Positions 55,138 through 64,000 of a stretch of 64,000 bases of DNA are shown here, in pieces (position 1 is the stretch's first letter; every line of letters starts with the position of its first letter). Source of the DNA: Novosphingobium sp. PC22D (GTDB lineage: Bacteria; Pseudomonadota; Alphaproteobacteria; Sphingomonadales; Sphingomonadaceae). The position numbers were made by a program, and so were the translations under genes. The stretch covers positions 124,001 through 188,000 of the forward strand of contig NZ_MWMO01000005.1 in NCBI RefSeq assembly GCF_002556635.1. The letters are read 5' to 3'. The notes below the pieces were generated by a model. It was not told the DNA's origin and made no database searches. It saw only the letters and a program-made list of their open reading frames with translations.

Positions 55138-55718
55138 ACGAGACCGCGCGCATTCCCCCGCGTTCCGCCGTCGGCTTCGAACTCGCGGCGGGGCAGCGGC
55201 TCACCGTGATCGACGCGGAGGGCACGCAAGTGGCGGACCTGCTCGCCTATGCCCGCAACGACGTTCGCGAAGTCGTCAGCAACGGACGGACGTTCGACTA
55301 CGAGGAGACGATCCGCCTCACCACGGGCAACCGGCTCTGGTCGAACCGCTCGAACGTCATGCTCGAAATCGAGGCCGACACGGTGGGCTGTCATGACTTC
55401 CTGCTGACACCGTGCAGCGCCGACACCTTTCGCCATTTCTATCCGGACAAGCCGGTCCACCGCGGCTGTTTCGGCAACCTTGCCGAGGCGCTCGCGCCCT
55501 GGGGAATCGAGGCCGACGCGATCCCGGTCGCGTTCAACTGCTTCATGAACGTGCCTGTCGGCGAGGACGGCAAGCTCAGTGTTCTGCCGCCACCGAGCGG
55601 CCCCGGCGATTCGATCACCCTGCGCGCGGAGGTCGATCTGGTGATCGGCCTCACCGCCTGTTCGGCCTACGACAGCAACGGCGGGAGCTTCAAGCCGATC
55701 GATTACCGCATCGGCTAG
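55134..55718 (+). CDS. DUF1989 / urea-carboxylase-associated family protein
   Basis: 194 residues of a beta-barrel-like fold. Visible marks are FELAAGQRLTVIDAEGTQVADLLAY and CHDFLLTPCSADTFRHFY, with His/Cys residues that could bind metal, and GLTACSAYDSNGGSFKPIDY near the end. The CgdA/CgdB subunits of carboxyguanidine deiminase belong to this family. Here it appears as a single gene coupled to a GntA-like hydroxylase, not next to urea carboxylase or allophanate hydrolase. Confidence 0.85.
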   Translation: MNETARIPPRSAVGFELAAGQRLTVIDAEGTQVADLLAYARNDVREVVSNGRTFDYEETIRLTTGNRLWSNRSNVMLEIEADTVGCHDFLLTPCSADTFRHFYPDKPVHRGCFGNLAEALAPWGIEADAIPVAFNCFMNVPVGEDGKLSVLPPPSGPGDSITLRAEVDLVIGLTACSAYDSNGGSFKPIDYRIG

Positions 55719-55841
55719 CCCGGCTCGCCGTCGGTCTGTCCAAATCGACACATCGTCCTCCCGAAAAGACGATCGCGGCGGTTTATCGCTGCGACGATCT
55801 CGCGCGATCGGCGCGGCGTCCGGCCTGGTGACTGGAAAAGC

Positions 55842-55874
55842 GGCCGGGGCGCCGGATGGAATAGCGCCCCGGCC
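55842..55874 (+). terminator. strong hairpin after the DUF1989 gene
   Basis: GGCCGGGGCGC (55842-55852) and GCGCCCCGGCC (55864-55874) form a perfect 11-bp GC stem with an 11-nt loop, 123 bases past the stop. No U-run. It likely closes the GntA-like/DUF1989 transcript and isolates the next gene. Confidence 0.6.
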
Positions 55875-55890
55875 CTAGTCAGGGAGGTGT

Positions 55891-55921
55891 CCGGAAAGCG
55901 CACCATGACTTGCGTTTCCGG
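55891..55921. repeat. bulged inverted repeat upstream of the Fur-like site
   Basis: CCGGAAAGCGCA (55891-55902) pairs with TGCGTTTCCGG (55911-55921) with one bulged base. It lies between the terminator hairpin and the Fur-like site. It may be a second stem of the same transcript end or an operator. Confidence 0.4.
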
Positions 55922-55964
55922 TGGAAGGGCTTGACCGGGGGATCAAGCCGCGCAACAACAGCTA

Positions 55965-55987
55965 TTGCGATTCATTCTCATTTGCAA
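55965..55987. promoter_or_regulatory. Fur-like box
   Basis: A 23-base near-palindrome opening TTGCGATTC and ending CATTTGCAA. Read on the other strand it begins TTGCAAATGAGAATGA, the look of alphaproteobacterial Fur boxes (and close to GATAATGATAATCATTATC). It ends 13 bases before the start of the next gene, overlapping its ribosome site, so iron-dependent repression is the simplest reading. Confidence 0.6.
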
Positions 55988-56000
55988 GAGGAGATGTGCC

Positions 56001-56447
56001 TTGTACAATTTTGTCGACCGCCGCCTCGACACGCTCGACGACGGCTGCCGGTTCCTCGTCTGGTCGATGCGCGCCTGGGTCCTGACCATCGGTCAGGGCT
56101 CGTGCCCGGCGCGAATGCTGGCTCCGGCCTTTGCCCGCTGGCGCATGATCGGCGGCCTCCAGCCGTTCCATCGCCTGATGCTGCTGTTCAACCGCGATTC
56201 GCTCGAGACCATGTCGTTCTGCCCGCTGTGCTGCGAGCAGGTTTCCGAGCACGAGGCGCTGATTCTCAGCCTCATCGCGCAATTGCACCGGGAAGGCCCG
56301 ACCCAGACGCGCGACACGCTCGAGTTGCTGGTCGCGGAGGACGGCATCGGCGAACTGCTCGCCGCGTTCGCGCAGCTCGACAGCGCGCTCTCGATCTCGG
56401 GCTTCTTCCCGGGTCTCAGCGTCGCCGATACGCGCGCCAGCGACTGA
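56001..56447 (+). CDS. unknown protein with a Cys motif, behind the Fur-like box
   Basis: 148 residues from TTG 56001, which has AGAGGAGA six bases upstream; a longer frame begins in the Fur-like box and is less likely. YNFVDRRLDTLDDGCRFLVW begins the protein, and FCPLCCEQVSEHEALI supplies a CxxCC cluster that could bind iron or zinc. The rest is helical (IAQLHREGPTQTRDTLELLV). No membrane segment or signal peptide. I know no function; iron homeostasis is suggested only by the upstream site. Confidence 0.75.
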   Translation: MYNFVDRRLDTLDDGCRFLVWSMRAWVLTIGQGSCPARMLAPAFARWRMIGGLQPFHRLMLLFNRDSLETMSFCPLCCEQVSEHEALILSLIAQLHREGPTQTRDTLELLVAEDGIGELLAAFAQLDSALSISGFFPGLSVADTRASD

Positions 56448-56482
56448 CCGGGAGCAAACGCCGGGAATTCGCGGGCCAGGCG

Positions 56483-57364
56483 TCAGTCGAGCGGCGCGAC
56501 GTCGACTGAAAAGTACATCGATTGCTCCGCGCTGCCCCGGAAGCGGCCGTCGATCGGCGCGACGTCCGAATAGTCGCGCCCCATGCCGATGAAGATGTGA
56601 TCGACGTCGGCGAGCATGTCGTTGGTGGGATCGAAGCCGATCCAGCCGAGTTCGTCGCCGCACCACAGGCATGCCCAGGCGTGCATCGCATCGGCGCCGA
56701 CCAGCCGTTCCCGCCCCGGCGGAGGCAAGGTGCGCAGATAGCCGCTGACATAGCCGGCGGGAATGCCGTGCGCCCGCGCGGCGACGATCATGACGTGCGC
56801 GAAATCCTGGCAGACGCCGCGCCGTTTCTCGAACGCCTCGAGCGGCGAAGTGTCGGGATGAGTCGCGTCGCCGTCGTAAGCGAATTCCGAATGGATCGCG
56901 CCCATCAGCCTGCTTCCCGCCTCGACCACGGGCGTCGCGTCGCTGAGGAATTGTCCCGCCCACTCCGCGATTTCGCGCTCGGGCCGGGCGATGGTCGAGG
57001 CGAAGATGTAGGAGGCCGGACTGAGCGGAGAGAGATCCGGCCGCGTCATCGCCAGTTCGCGCAGCTCCGCCAGCTTCGGGCCGGACGCACCCGTCACGTC
57101 CTCGCTCAGCGGCTGGCGATCGACATGGAAGCGGCTTTCGACCGAAAGCTGGCCGATCGGATCGCGCAGCTCGAACTTGTACTCGTTGATATAGTAGCCG
57201 CCCTCGCCCTCGACGATCGTCGCCGGCTGCGGCTCGACGCTGAAGACATAGTCGGTGACCGACTGGCCCGGCCAGTGCGCGGGGCGCAGCCGCACCGCGA
57301 ACTGCGCCATGCGGATCGCTTCTGCGTACGTCACCGTCGTGAGGTGGCTGACCGCGTACCTCAC
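56483..57364 (-). CDS. transglutaminase-like cysteine peptidase-fold protein
   Basis: 293 residues from GTG 57364, overlapping the stop of the upstream gene (GTGA). A beta-rich N-terminal domain ([17 protein letters not shown] ...) precedes the transglutaminase core: GVCQDFAHVMIVAARAHGIP with Cys, MHAWACLW with His and WIGFDPTND with Asp. Bacterial members of this type are proposed to cut or crosslink peptides. It is the last gene of a three-gene cluster with a permuted ATP-grasp/alpha-E protein and a larger transglutaminase. Confidence 0.9.
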   Translation of the reverse strand: MRYAVSHLTTVTYAEAIRMAQFAVRLRPAHWPGQSVTDYVFSVEPQPATIVEGEGGYYINEYKFELRDPIGQLSVESRFHVDRQPLSEDVTGASGPKLAELRELAMTRPDLSPLSPASYIFASTIARPEREIAEWAGQFLSDATPVVEAGSRLMGAIHSEFAYDGDATHPDTSPLEAFEKRRGVCQDFAHVMIVAARAHGIPAGYVSGYLRTLPPPGRERLVGADAMHAWACLWCGDELGWIGFDPTNDMLADVDHIFIGMGRDYSDVAPIDGRFRGSAEQSMYFSVDVAPLD

Positions 57365-59850
57365 CCGAGCAAACTCCGCCCGATCGCCTCGTCGCGCTCG
57401 AATTGCAGGAAGTAACGCCCCGAAATCTCTTCCGACAGCGCCAGCAGCCGCTGCTCGATCGAATGCAGGAAGGCGCCGTCGACGCTCGCCGCCCGCACCT
57501 CCTCGAGCGCGGCGCTCAGTGTCCGCGCCTGGCGCAGCGGCTCTTCGGGCAGACCATCCTCGCGGATCGTGGGCAGGGCCGCGAGTTCCTCGACCAGCGC
57601 GCAAAGCTGGAAGGCGAGCGAGCGCGGATTGGACGGGTCGAGCACGACCAGATCGATCGCCGGATTGCGCATCGGCCCGGTGAGGTAGCGCGCCCGGTAG
57701 ATGATCTGGCTGTCGCACAAGTCGAGCAGCGTCCCCAAGGCGTCAAAGCCACCATCCTGCTCGATCAGTTGCGCGACGATGCGGCAGGTTCCCAGCGCGC
57801 GCTCGATCCGTTTGCCGATCCCAAGGAAGCACCAGGCGGGACCGCGCACCATGTTCTCCGACACGAGGCCGGCGAGCGCGCTGAAATGCTCGGTCAGCCG
57901 CTTGGCGCGCGAAAGCAGGTTTTGGGGCAGGTGAATCTCAACCACATCCGTCGGGCGGCTGACGATCCGCCAGAAATCGCGCGAGAAGCGCTCGCGCAGC
58001 CCGAGCCCCACGTCCATCCGGCGGCGCAGCAGCGTCGTCACGCCGCCGGGAAGCGTATCTTCCGACAGCGCCTTGCCGCACAACACAGGATAGGGCCGCT
58101 TCGCCGTGTCCGGCGTGATCGCGCCCCACATCACGAGCAGGTCGCCCAGCGCCCTTTTCGCGTCACCCTTTTGCGCGAAGCCCGAATCGACTTCCATCGA
58201 GCTGCCCAGGATCGAGCGCACGATCCGCACGGTAAGTTCGGCGCGTTCGTTGTAGCGACCGAACCAGTAGAGGTTGTCCGCCGCCTGGCTCGCCAGAATA
58301 CCCGTGCCGCGGGTGATCGGCGGTTCCTGCGTCAGCAGGCCCGGCGGCGGTGAGGCGGGCGCTTCCTCATCGACGACCCAGACATCGGCGGAAACGTCGC
58401 CCTCGCCGATCAGCGAGGTCGGCAAGTCGTCGCTCATCGAAATGCGGGCAAAGCCTCCGGGCATGACCGACCAGGTTCCGTCCGCACCGCGCGCGACGAA
58501 CACGCGCACGGTGAAGGGCCGCGCGACCACTCTTCCGTCGACGACGGTAGGCGTGGTGGACAAGTGCACGATTTCCTGCCCGCAATAGTCCATCGGCCGC
58601 CGTCCGATCGCTTCGACCAGCGCGGCGCGGGCCTCGCCCTCGAACGACCGGCCCGCCACCGGCGCGGCGCTGGGGAGCATTTCGACCGGCTCGTCGAAAG
58701 CTGGCAACAGTGCCAGCTCGCCCAGCCGCCGCTGCACCGTCGCGGCTTCCGCCGCCTGTCCGCACCACCAGGTCGCGACAGTGGGAAGCAGCGGCCGTTC
58801 GCCAAGCAGGAACGAGCAGAGCCGGGGGAGAAAGGCGGAAAACGCAGGCGATTCCAGCACTTCGACGCCCGGCCAGTTGACCACCTCGAGACCGCCCGCG
58901 ACCCAGGCGTCGAACAGGTTCGCCACACCGAGCTGCGAGCGCGCGTCGAATGACAGCGGATCGAGCGCATTGGTGTTGACCCAACGCCAGAGCGCATCGA
59001 TGCGCTTGGGACCGGCTATCGTGCCGACATAGAGCTTGTCTTCGAGCACCGAAAGGTCGCGCCCCTCGACCAGCGGCAGGCCGAGATAGCGCGCGAGGTG
59101 CGCCTGTTCGGCATAAGTCTGGTTGAAGCGCCCCGGCGTCAGCAGCGCGATGCGCGGCTGCTCGCGGGTGCAGTCGGCGGCGATGCCCTCGCGCAGACGC
59201 GCGTAGAATTCGGCCTTGCGCCGGACGTGATTGTCGGAGGGCAAGGTGTCGGTCGAACGCACCATCGCGAGGCGGTTCTCGAGCGCGTAGCCGATCCCCG
59301 TCGCCAGGCGCACGCGGTCCTTGAGCACGCGCCACCCGCCTTGCGGGCCCCGCGCGAGATCGGCGGCGTAGACATGGATGAAGTGACCGCTTTCGGGCCC
59401 TCGCCCCAGCATCTTGCGCGCGAAGTACGCGCTACCCGCGATGACCGCGGCAGGCAGATGTCCTTCGTTGACCAGCCGCTGCGGGCCGTAAATGTCGGCG
59501 GCCAGTTCCTCTAGCAGCCGCGCGCGCTGGATCAGGCCCTTCTCGATGCCTTCCCATTCGGTCGCGCCGATGGTGACGGGGATGGGCGTGAGCGGCCAGG
59601 CGCGTTCCTCGTCTTCGCCGGTGACGCGGAATGTGAGACCCAGTTCCGCGATGTGCCGCGCCGCAAGGTCCTGAAGCGCGGACGGATCGTTGTCCGATAT
59701 CGCCGCGAGCCCGCTCGCGATCGCGCGCCATCGCTGCCTGACCGGCTCGGGCGCGTCACGGTAGAGGTCGCCCACTCCCGCCGGGGCGGAATAGTCGTCG
59801 AGCCAGTTGCCCAATGCCGCGGAGGCCTTCGTCCGCGGCTCAGAGACCAC
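57361..59850 (-). CDS. circularly permuted ATP-grasp + alpha-E fusion protein
   Basis: 829 residues. The N-terminal ~480 are the permuted ATP-grasp type 2 domain ([18 protein letters not shown], then [20 protein letters not shown] and [14 protein letters not shown]); the C-terminal ~310 are the helical alpha-E domain ([19 protein letters not shown]). The two are separate genes in many genomes. This pair plus transglutaminases has been proposed to ligate or tag peptides, but no reaction is proven. GTG 59850 overlaps the upstream gene by 11 bases; stop overlaps the next. Confidence 0.92.
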   Translation of the reverse strand: MVSEPRTKASAALGNWLDDYSAPAGVGDLYRDAPEPVRQRWRAIASGLAAISDNDPSALQDLAARHIAELGLTFRVTGEDEERAWPLTPIPVTIGATEWEGIEKGLIQRARLLEELAADIYGPQRLVNEGHLPAAVIAGSAYFARKMLGRGPESGHFIHVYAADLARGPQGGWRVLKDRVRLATGIGYALENRLAMVRSTDTLPSDNHVRRKAEFYARLREGIAADCTREQPRIALLTPGRFNQTYAEQAHLARYLGLPLVEGRDLSVLEDKLYVGTIAGPKRIDALWRWVNTNALDPLSFDARSQLGVANLFDAWVAGGLEVVNWPGVEVLESPAFSAFLPRLCSFLLGERPLLPTVATWWCGQAAEAATVQRRLGELALLPAFDEPVEMLPSAAPVAGRSFEGEARAALVEAIGRRPMDYCGQEIVHLSTTPTVVDGRVVARPFTVRVFVARGADGTWSVMPGGFARISMSDDLPTSLIGEGDVSADVWVVDEEAPASPPPGLLTQEPPITRGTGILASQAADNLYWFGRYNERAELTVRIVRSILGSSMEVDSGFAQKGDAKRALGDLLVMWGAITPDTAKRPYPVLCGKALSEDTLPGGVTTLLRRRMDVGLGLRERFSRDFWRIVSRPTDVVEIHLPQNLLSRAKRLTEHFSALAGLVSENMVRGPAWCFLGIGKRIERALGTCRIVAQLIEQDGGFDALGTLLDLCDSQIIYRARYLTGPMRNPAIDLVVLDPSNPRSLAFQLCALVEELAALPTIREDGLPEEPLRQARTLSAALEEVRAASVDGAFLHSIEQRLLALSEEISGRYFLQFERDEAIGRSLLG

Positions 59851-62800
59851 GCGCCGGACGCCTCAGGTCGAGCGAATAAGGGAACTCGCCCGGCGCTTCC
59901 TCGCCCGGGACCGCCACCGGGCCGGGTGTATGGCCATAGTCCTGGAAGCGCGCCTTGCGCCGCGCCTCGGCCTCGTAGCCGTTGATCGGCACGTCGTCGT
60001 AGTTGCGTCCGCCCGGATGCGCGACGTGATAGACGCAGCCGCCCAGCGAACGTCCGTTCCATGTGTCGAGGATGTCGAACGTGAGCGGCGCATGCGCGGG
60101 CATCATCGGATGGAGGCACTCGGCCGGCGCCCAGGCCTTGTAGCGTACCCCGCCCACGCCCTCGTTCGGCGAGACCATCGTGAGCGGCACGCGGCGGCCG
60201 TTGCAGGCGATCACGTGGCGGCCGGGAACCAACCCGCTCGCGCGCACCTGCAGGCGCTCGGTCGAGCTGTCGACGTAGCGCACCGTGCCGCCGATCGCGC
60301 CGGTTTCGCCGAGCACGTTCCACGGCTCGAGCGCGTGGCTGATCTCCATCTGCACGCCGCCGCCCTCGATCGTGCCGTGGACCGGAAAGCGGAACATGCG
60401 CTGCGCCTCGAACCAGGCGGGATCGAAGGTGTAGCCGGCGCGTTCGAGGTCGGACAGGACTTCGAGGAAGTCGGCCCAGACGAAGTGACCGAGCATGAAC
60501 TTGTCGTGCAGCGCGGTGCCCCAGCGCACCAGCGGCCCGCCGAGCGGCTCCTTCCAGAACCAGGCGGTGAGCGCGCGCAGCAGCAGTTGCTGGGCAAGGC
60601 TCATCTTGGCATCGGGCGGCATCTCGAAACCGCGAAACTCGACGAGGCCGAGCCGCCCGGTCGGCCCATCGGGCGAGAACAGCTTGTCGATGCAGATTTC
60701 TGTGCGGTGGGTGTTGCCGGTAACGTCGACGAGCAGGTTGCGGAACAGGCGATCGACCACCCAGGGCGCGGGCTGCTCCGCGTCGGGGCCAGGCACTTGC
60801 GCCATCGCGACCTCCAGTTCGAAGATCGAATCGTGGCGCGCCTCGTCGATCCGCGGCGCCTGGCTCGTCGGCCCGATGAACAGCCCCGAGAAAAGGTAGC
60901 TGAGCGAGGGGTGGCGCTGCCAGTAGGTGACGAAGCTCCTCAGCAGGTCCGGCCGCCGGATGAAGGGCGAGTCGAGCAGCGAGGGTCCGCCGAGCACGAT
61001 GTGGTTGCCGCCGCCGGTCCCGATCGAACGTCCGTCGACCATGAACTTGTCGGCGGTAAGGTGCACCTCGCGCGCGCAGTCGTAGAGCGTCTCGGTGATG
61101 TCGACCGTCTCGCGCCAGCTCGCGGCGGGGTGGATGTTGACCTCGATCACGCCGGGATCGGGCGTGACCTTCAGCACCGTGAGGCGCGGGTCGGGCGGCG
61201 GAGCGTAGCCCTCGATCCGCACCGGCACGCGCTTTTCCTCGGCGACCACCTCGACCGCGGCGACGAGTTCGAGATAGTCTTCCAGCCGCTCGGTCGGGGG
61301 GATGAACACCGCGAGATAGCCTTCGCGCGGCTCGATCGTGACCGCGGTGCGCACCGCGCCCTGGATAATGACCTGTTCGACCCGTTCCTGCGCCCGGCCC
61401 TCCGGCCCGGCGACCGCCTCGGCGCGCTGCGTCGGCGCGGGCACGGGCTTCGTGGCCTCGGTGACGCCCGCCTCGCGCTGCTGCGCGCCGCGCTCGACAA
61501 CTTGCTCACGGTAGTCGGCGAGCGGCTCGCGGGGCTCGGCGGTGTCGCGTGGATGGATATAGGGATAATCCGAGGGCGGCACGTAGGGCAGCGAGCCCAG
61601 CGGCAACCGGTAGCCGAGCGCGCTGTCGCCCGGCACCGCGGTGAGCACGCCGCGCCGCACCTTCCAGCGTTCGCTCCGCCAGCGCGGCACCGACATGTCG
61701 GCCGCGTTCCAGCGCTGCACCGGCAGCACGAAGCCCACCGGCGTATCGAGCCCGCGCGAATAGGTCCGGCGGAACCGCTCGCGCTTCTCCGGGTCCTCCA
61801 GCTTGGGATCGAGCGGGGTGACGTTGACCGGCAGGTCCGCCTCCTCGACCGCCCATGCGGCCGAGTCCTCATAGACCGGCTGGACGAAATCGGGATCGAC
61901 GCCGAGCCCGTTCGCGGCCGCCACGAGCATGTCGCGGGCGAGATTCGCATCGACCGGCGCGGGCGGCGGCGGTTCGGGCTCGCCCTCCTCCGCCTTGGGC
62001 GGCATCACCTCGCCGGCGATCAGCGAGGGGTCCTTCCAGATCGGCACGCCGTCCTTGCGCCAGTAGATCGAGAAGCCCCAGCGCGGCAGGCTCTCGCCCG
62101 GATACCACTTGCCCTGTCCGTGGTGGAGCAGCGAGCCCGGTGCGAACTTCTCGCGCAGCAGGCGGATCAGCCGATCGGCGTAGACCGCCTTGGTCGGGCC
62201 GACGGCGGCACCGTTCCATTCGGGTGCCTCGAAATCGTTGTCCGCGATGAAGGTCGGCTCGCCGCCCATCGTCAGGTTGACGCCGCCGGTGACGAGATCG
62301 GCGTCGACCTTGTCGCCGAGGTCGAGCAGCGCCCGCCAGCGCTCCTCGGTGAAGGGCTTGGTGATGCGCACCGCCTCGGCGATGCGGCTCACGTTCATCT
62401 CGAAATGGAAATCGACCTCGGCGGGCTCCGCCATCCCCTCGATCGGCGTCGCCGAGCGATAGTGCGGCGTCGCGCAAAGCGGAATGTGCCCCTCGCCCGC
62501 GAACATGCCCGAGGTGGCGTCGAGCGCGATCCAGCCGGCGCCCGGCACGTAGGCCTCCGCCCAGGCGTGAAGGTCCGTGACGTCCTCCAGCACGCCCTGC
62601 GGGCCTTCCTTGGGAATCACGTCGGCGACGAGCTGGATCGAATAGCCCGAGACGAAGCGCGCGGCGAAGCCCAGCCGGCGCAGCAGTTGCACCAGCAGCC
62701 ACGCCGAATCGCGGCACGACCCGATCCCCGCGTTCAGCGTCTCCTCCGGAGTCATCACCCCGGGCTCCATGCGGATCACGTAGTTGATCCGCTCCTGCAG

Positions 62801-63250
62801 CTTGCGGTTGATCTCGACCAGGAAATCGACCGTGCGCCCCTCGTAGCCCGCGTGGCTGGCCACCAGTTCCTCGAACAGCGGCCCCTGATCCTCGGTCTCG
62901 AAGTAGGCGGCGAGATCCGCCTTCATCGCCTCGGCGTAAGTGAAGGGATATTCCTCCGCTTCGGGCTCCACGAAGAAATCGAACGGATTGATGACCGCGA
63001 GTTCGGCGAGGAGGTCGATCTCGATCGAGAAGTGATCGACCGGCTCGGGGAAAACGACCCGTGCCAGCCAGTTGCCGTGCGGGTCCTGCTGCCAGTTGAT
63101 GAAGTGCTCGGCGGGACTGATCTTGAGCGAATAGTTGGGCACCGCGGTGCGGCTGTGGGGCGCCGGCCGCAGGCGAATCACCTGTGGACCGAGGCGGATG
63201 CGCCGCGAATAGCGATAGCGCGTGAAATGGTGCAAAGCGGCCTTGATCAT
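59840..63250 (-). CDS. large transglutaminase family protein with DUF2126 region
   Basis: 1136 residues. The N-terminal ~290 hold a beta domain and a transglutaminase core ([20 protein letters not shown] with Cys, [20 protein letters not shown] with His and Asp). The rest is the DUF2126 region (e.g. [35 protein letters not shown]), whose glutamine-synthetase/ATP-grasp-like look suggests an amide-forming activity. ATG 63250 is chosen, though the frame is open far upstream. First gene of the leftward cluster, divergent from ppk1. Confidence 0.92.
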   Translation of the reverse strand: MIKAALHHFTRYRYSRRIRLGPQVIRLRPAPHSRTAVPNYSLKISPAEHFINWQQDPHGNWLARVVFPEPVDHFSIEIDLLAELAVINPFDFFVEPEAEEYPFTYAEAMKADLAAYFETEDQGPLFEELVASHAGYEGRTVDFLVEINRKLQERINYVIRMEPGVMTPEETLNAGIGSCRDSAWLLVQLLRRLGFAARFVSGYSIQLVADVIPKEGPQGVLEDVTDLHAWAEAYVPGAGWIALDATSGMFAGEGHIPLCATPHYRSATPIEGMAEPAEVDFHFEMNVSRIAEAVRITKPFTEERWRALLDLGDKVDADLVTGGVNLTMGGEPTFIADNDFEAPEWNGAAVGPTKAVYADRLIRLLREKFAPGSLLHHGQGKWYPGESLPRWGFSIYWRKDGVPIWKDPSLIAGEVMPPKAEEGEPEPPPPAPVDANLARDMLVAAANGLGVDPDFVQPVYEDSAAWAVEEADLPVNVTPLDPKLEDPEKRERFRRTYSRGLDTPVGFVLPVQRWNAADMSVPRWRSERWKVRRGVLTAVPGDSALGYRLPLGSLPYVPPSDYPYIHPRDTAEPREPLADYREQVVERGAQQREAGVTEATKPVPAPTQRAEAVAGPEGRAQERVEQVIIQGAVRTAVTIEPREGYLAVFIPPTERLEDYLELVAAVEVVAEEKRVPVRIEGYAPPPDPRLTVLKVTPDPGVIEVNIHPAASWRETVDITETLYDCAREVHLTADKFMVDGRSIGTGGGNHIVLGGPSLLDSPFIRRPDLLRSFVTYWQRHPSLSYLFSGLFIGPTSQAPRIDEARHDSIFELEVAMAQVPGPDAEQPAPWVVDRLFRNLLVDVTGNTHRTEICIDKLFSPDGPTGRLGLVEFRGFEMPPDAKMSLAQQLLLRALTAWFWKEPLGGPLVRWGTALHDKFMLGHFVWADFLEVLSDLERAGYTFDPAWFEAQRMFRFPVHGTIEGGGVQMEISHALEPWNVLGETGAIGGTVRYVDSSTERLQVRASGLVPGRHVIACNGRRVPLTMVSPNEGVGGVRYKAWAPAECLHPMMPAHAPLTFDILDTWNGRSLGGCVYHVAHPGGRNYDDVPINGYEAEARRKARFQDYGHTPGPVAVPGEEAPGEFPYSLDLRRPARGL

Positions 63251-63388
63251 CGCGCGGACATTGCGCCAAACAATGCTGCGCTGCAACGTTCTTGACGCTG
63301 CCGCGACCAGCCCGGCGCGGATTTTGGCCTGAGCGCCGGAATTGCCTAGGGAGGCGGCTTCGCACGCGAACCAGACGATATGAGGACC

Positions 63389-64000
63389 ATGCTCGACAAC
63401 ACCGACATGCCGGAGCCTGACCAGGAGAGCGAGACCGTAGATCTCGCCGACAGCCCAGCGCGGTACACCAATCGCGAGTTGAGCTGGCTTGCCTTCAACG
63501 AACGGGTTCTCGCCGAGGCGGCCAATCCGAACTATCCCCTGCTCGAAAGGCTGCGTTTCCTCTCGATCTCGGGCAGCAACCTCGACGAGTTCCTGATGGT
63601 CCGCGTCGCCGGCCTTGCCGGACAAGTGCGGCGCAAGATCGAGGAAACCTCGATCGACGGGCTCACGCCCTCGCAGCAGGTCACCGCGATCCACGAAAAG
63701 GTGCTCGAACTCGAGGCGATCCAGCAGAAGAGCTGGCTGGAACTCAAGGCGCAGCTCGGCGAGGCGGGAATCCGCGTCATCGGCGACGAGCGGCTCAATC
63801 ACGCGAGCGAGCGCTGGCTCAAGGACTATTTCCTCGAGCACATCATGCCGGTGATCACACCGCAGGCGATCGACCCCGCGCACCCCTTCCCGTTCGTCGC
63901 CAATACCGGCATCGGCGTGCTGTTCTCGCTCACCCGCACGGTCGACGAAGCGCCGGTCAAGGAGATGGTGCTGATCCCGCAGGCACTGCCGCGCTTCGTG
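63389..64000 (+). CDS. ppk1: polyphosphate kinase 1 (N-terminal 204 codons; continues past window)
   Basis: The N-terminal domain of PPK1 is unmistakable: [39 protein letters not shown] and [17 protein letters not shown]. The enzyme makes polyphosphate from ATP reversibly. ATG 63389 follows TGAGGA. The catalytic His region lies off the right edge. It is divergent from the transglutaminase cluster, with 138 bases between. Confidence 0.95.
   Translation, partial: MLDNTDMPEPDQESETVDLADSPARYTNRELSWLAFNERVLAEAANPNYPLLERLRFLSISGSNLDEFLMVRVAGLAGQVRRKIEETSIDGLTPSQQVTAIHEKVLELEAIQQKSWLELKAQLGEAGIRVIGDERLNHASERWLKDYFLEHIMPVITPQAIDPAHPFPFVANTGIGVLFSLTRTVDEAPVKEMVLIPQALPRFV

Noticed and set aside
59807..63295. 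1162-codon frame antisense to the large transglutaminase
   Set aside because: Same shadow effect; Cys/His/Asp transglutaminase motifs are on the minus strand.

Overview
The window is 64 kb of GC-rich chromosomal DNA from an alphaproteobacterium. Gene content points to Sphingomonadales (Sphingomonadaceae or Erythrobacteraceae type): an arginine succinyltransferase cluster with a DUF1338 gene, a tyrosine catabolism operon beside an Lrp regulator, the ~1590-residue NAD-glutamate dehydrogenase, DUF4169, and short hairpin repeats of the CCCAGCGAAAGCTGGG type. No phylogenetic placement could be computed. Genes are dense, many overlap by 1-11 bases (ATGA, GTGA, TAATG joints), and GTG and TTG starts are common. 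I found no rRNA, tRNA, CRISPR array, prophage or intact IS element.

Layout. 1-5.2 kb: a peptide export locus (C39-peptidase ABC exporter, HlyD subunit, a 71-residue GG-leader precursor, a methyltransferase). 5.2-7.9 kb: polysaccharide deacetylase-like protein, LMW tyrosine phosphatase and a convergent ATP-grasp enzyme. 8.1-13.4 kb: an operon with a secreted beta-sandwich protein, SSS symporter, 40-residue membrane peptide, divergent carbamoyltransferase and AsnB-type amidotransferase; its product is not known to me. 13.4-15.9 kb: a large surface protein with cadherin-like and two tandem CHRD-like domains. 16.3-18.0 kb: a carbamoylase-type hydrolase with a GFA protein. 18.8-24.2 kb: a phosphorelay island (two kinases, an HPt protein, three stand-alone response regulators). 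25-29 kb: acyl-CoA synthetase and an amino acid:cation symporter. 29.0-35.3 kb: arginine succinyltransferase (AST) catabolism. 35.8-40.7 kb: phenylalanine/tyrosine catabolism with its Lrp-type regulator. 40.7-45.5 kb: NAD-glutamate dehydrogenase. 45.7-46.1 kb: two conserved small proteins. 46.1-50.6 kb: biotin operon without bioB. 50.6-51.2 kb: a GIY-YIG gene bracketed by inverted hairpin repeats. 51.3-54.3 kb: sulfotransferase group. 54.4-55.7 kb: a GntA-like / DUF1989 gene pair. 55.9-56.4 kb: an unknown protein behind a Fur-like site. 56.5-63.3 kb: a transglutaminase / permuted ATP-grasp / alpha-E cluster. 63.4 kb to the end: the start of ppk1.

How the genes fit together. Much of the window handles amino nitrogen. 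AST and NAD-GDH route arginine to glutamate and 2-oxoglutarate, and PhhA-HPPD-MaiA-FAH route phenylalanine and tyrosine to fumarate and acetoacetate. Three further loci carry carbamoyl/ureido/guanidino-type enzymes (carbamoyltransferase-AsnB, carbamoylase, GntA-DUF1989); whether they act together is speculation. The loci most likely to be undescribed are the RiPP-like locus at the left edge, the carbamoyltransferase-AsnB-symporter operon, the GntA-DUF1989 pair, and the hairpin-bracketed GIY-YIG unit.
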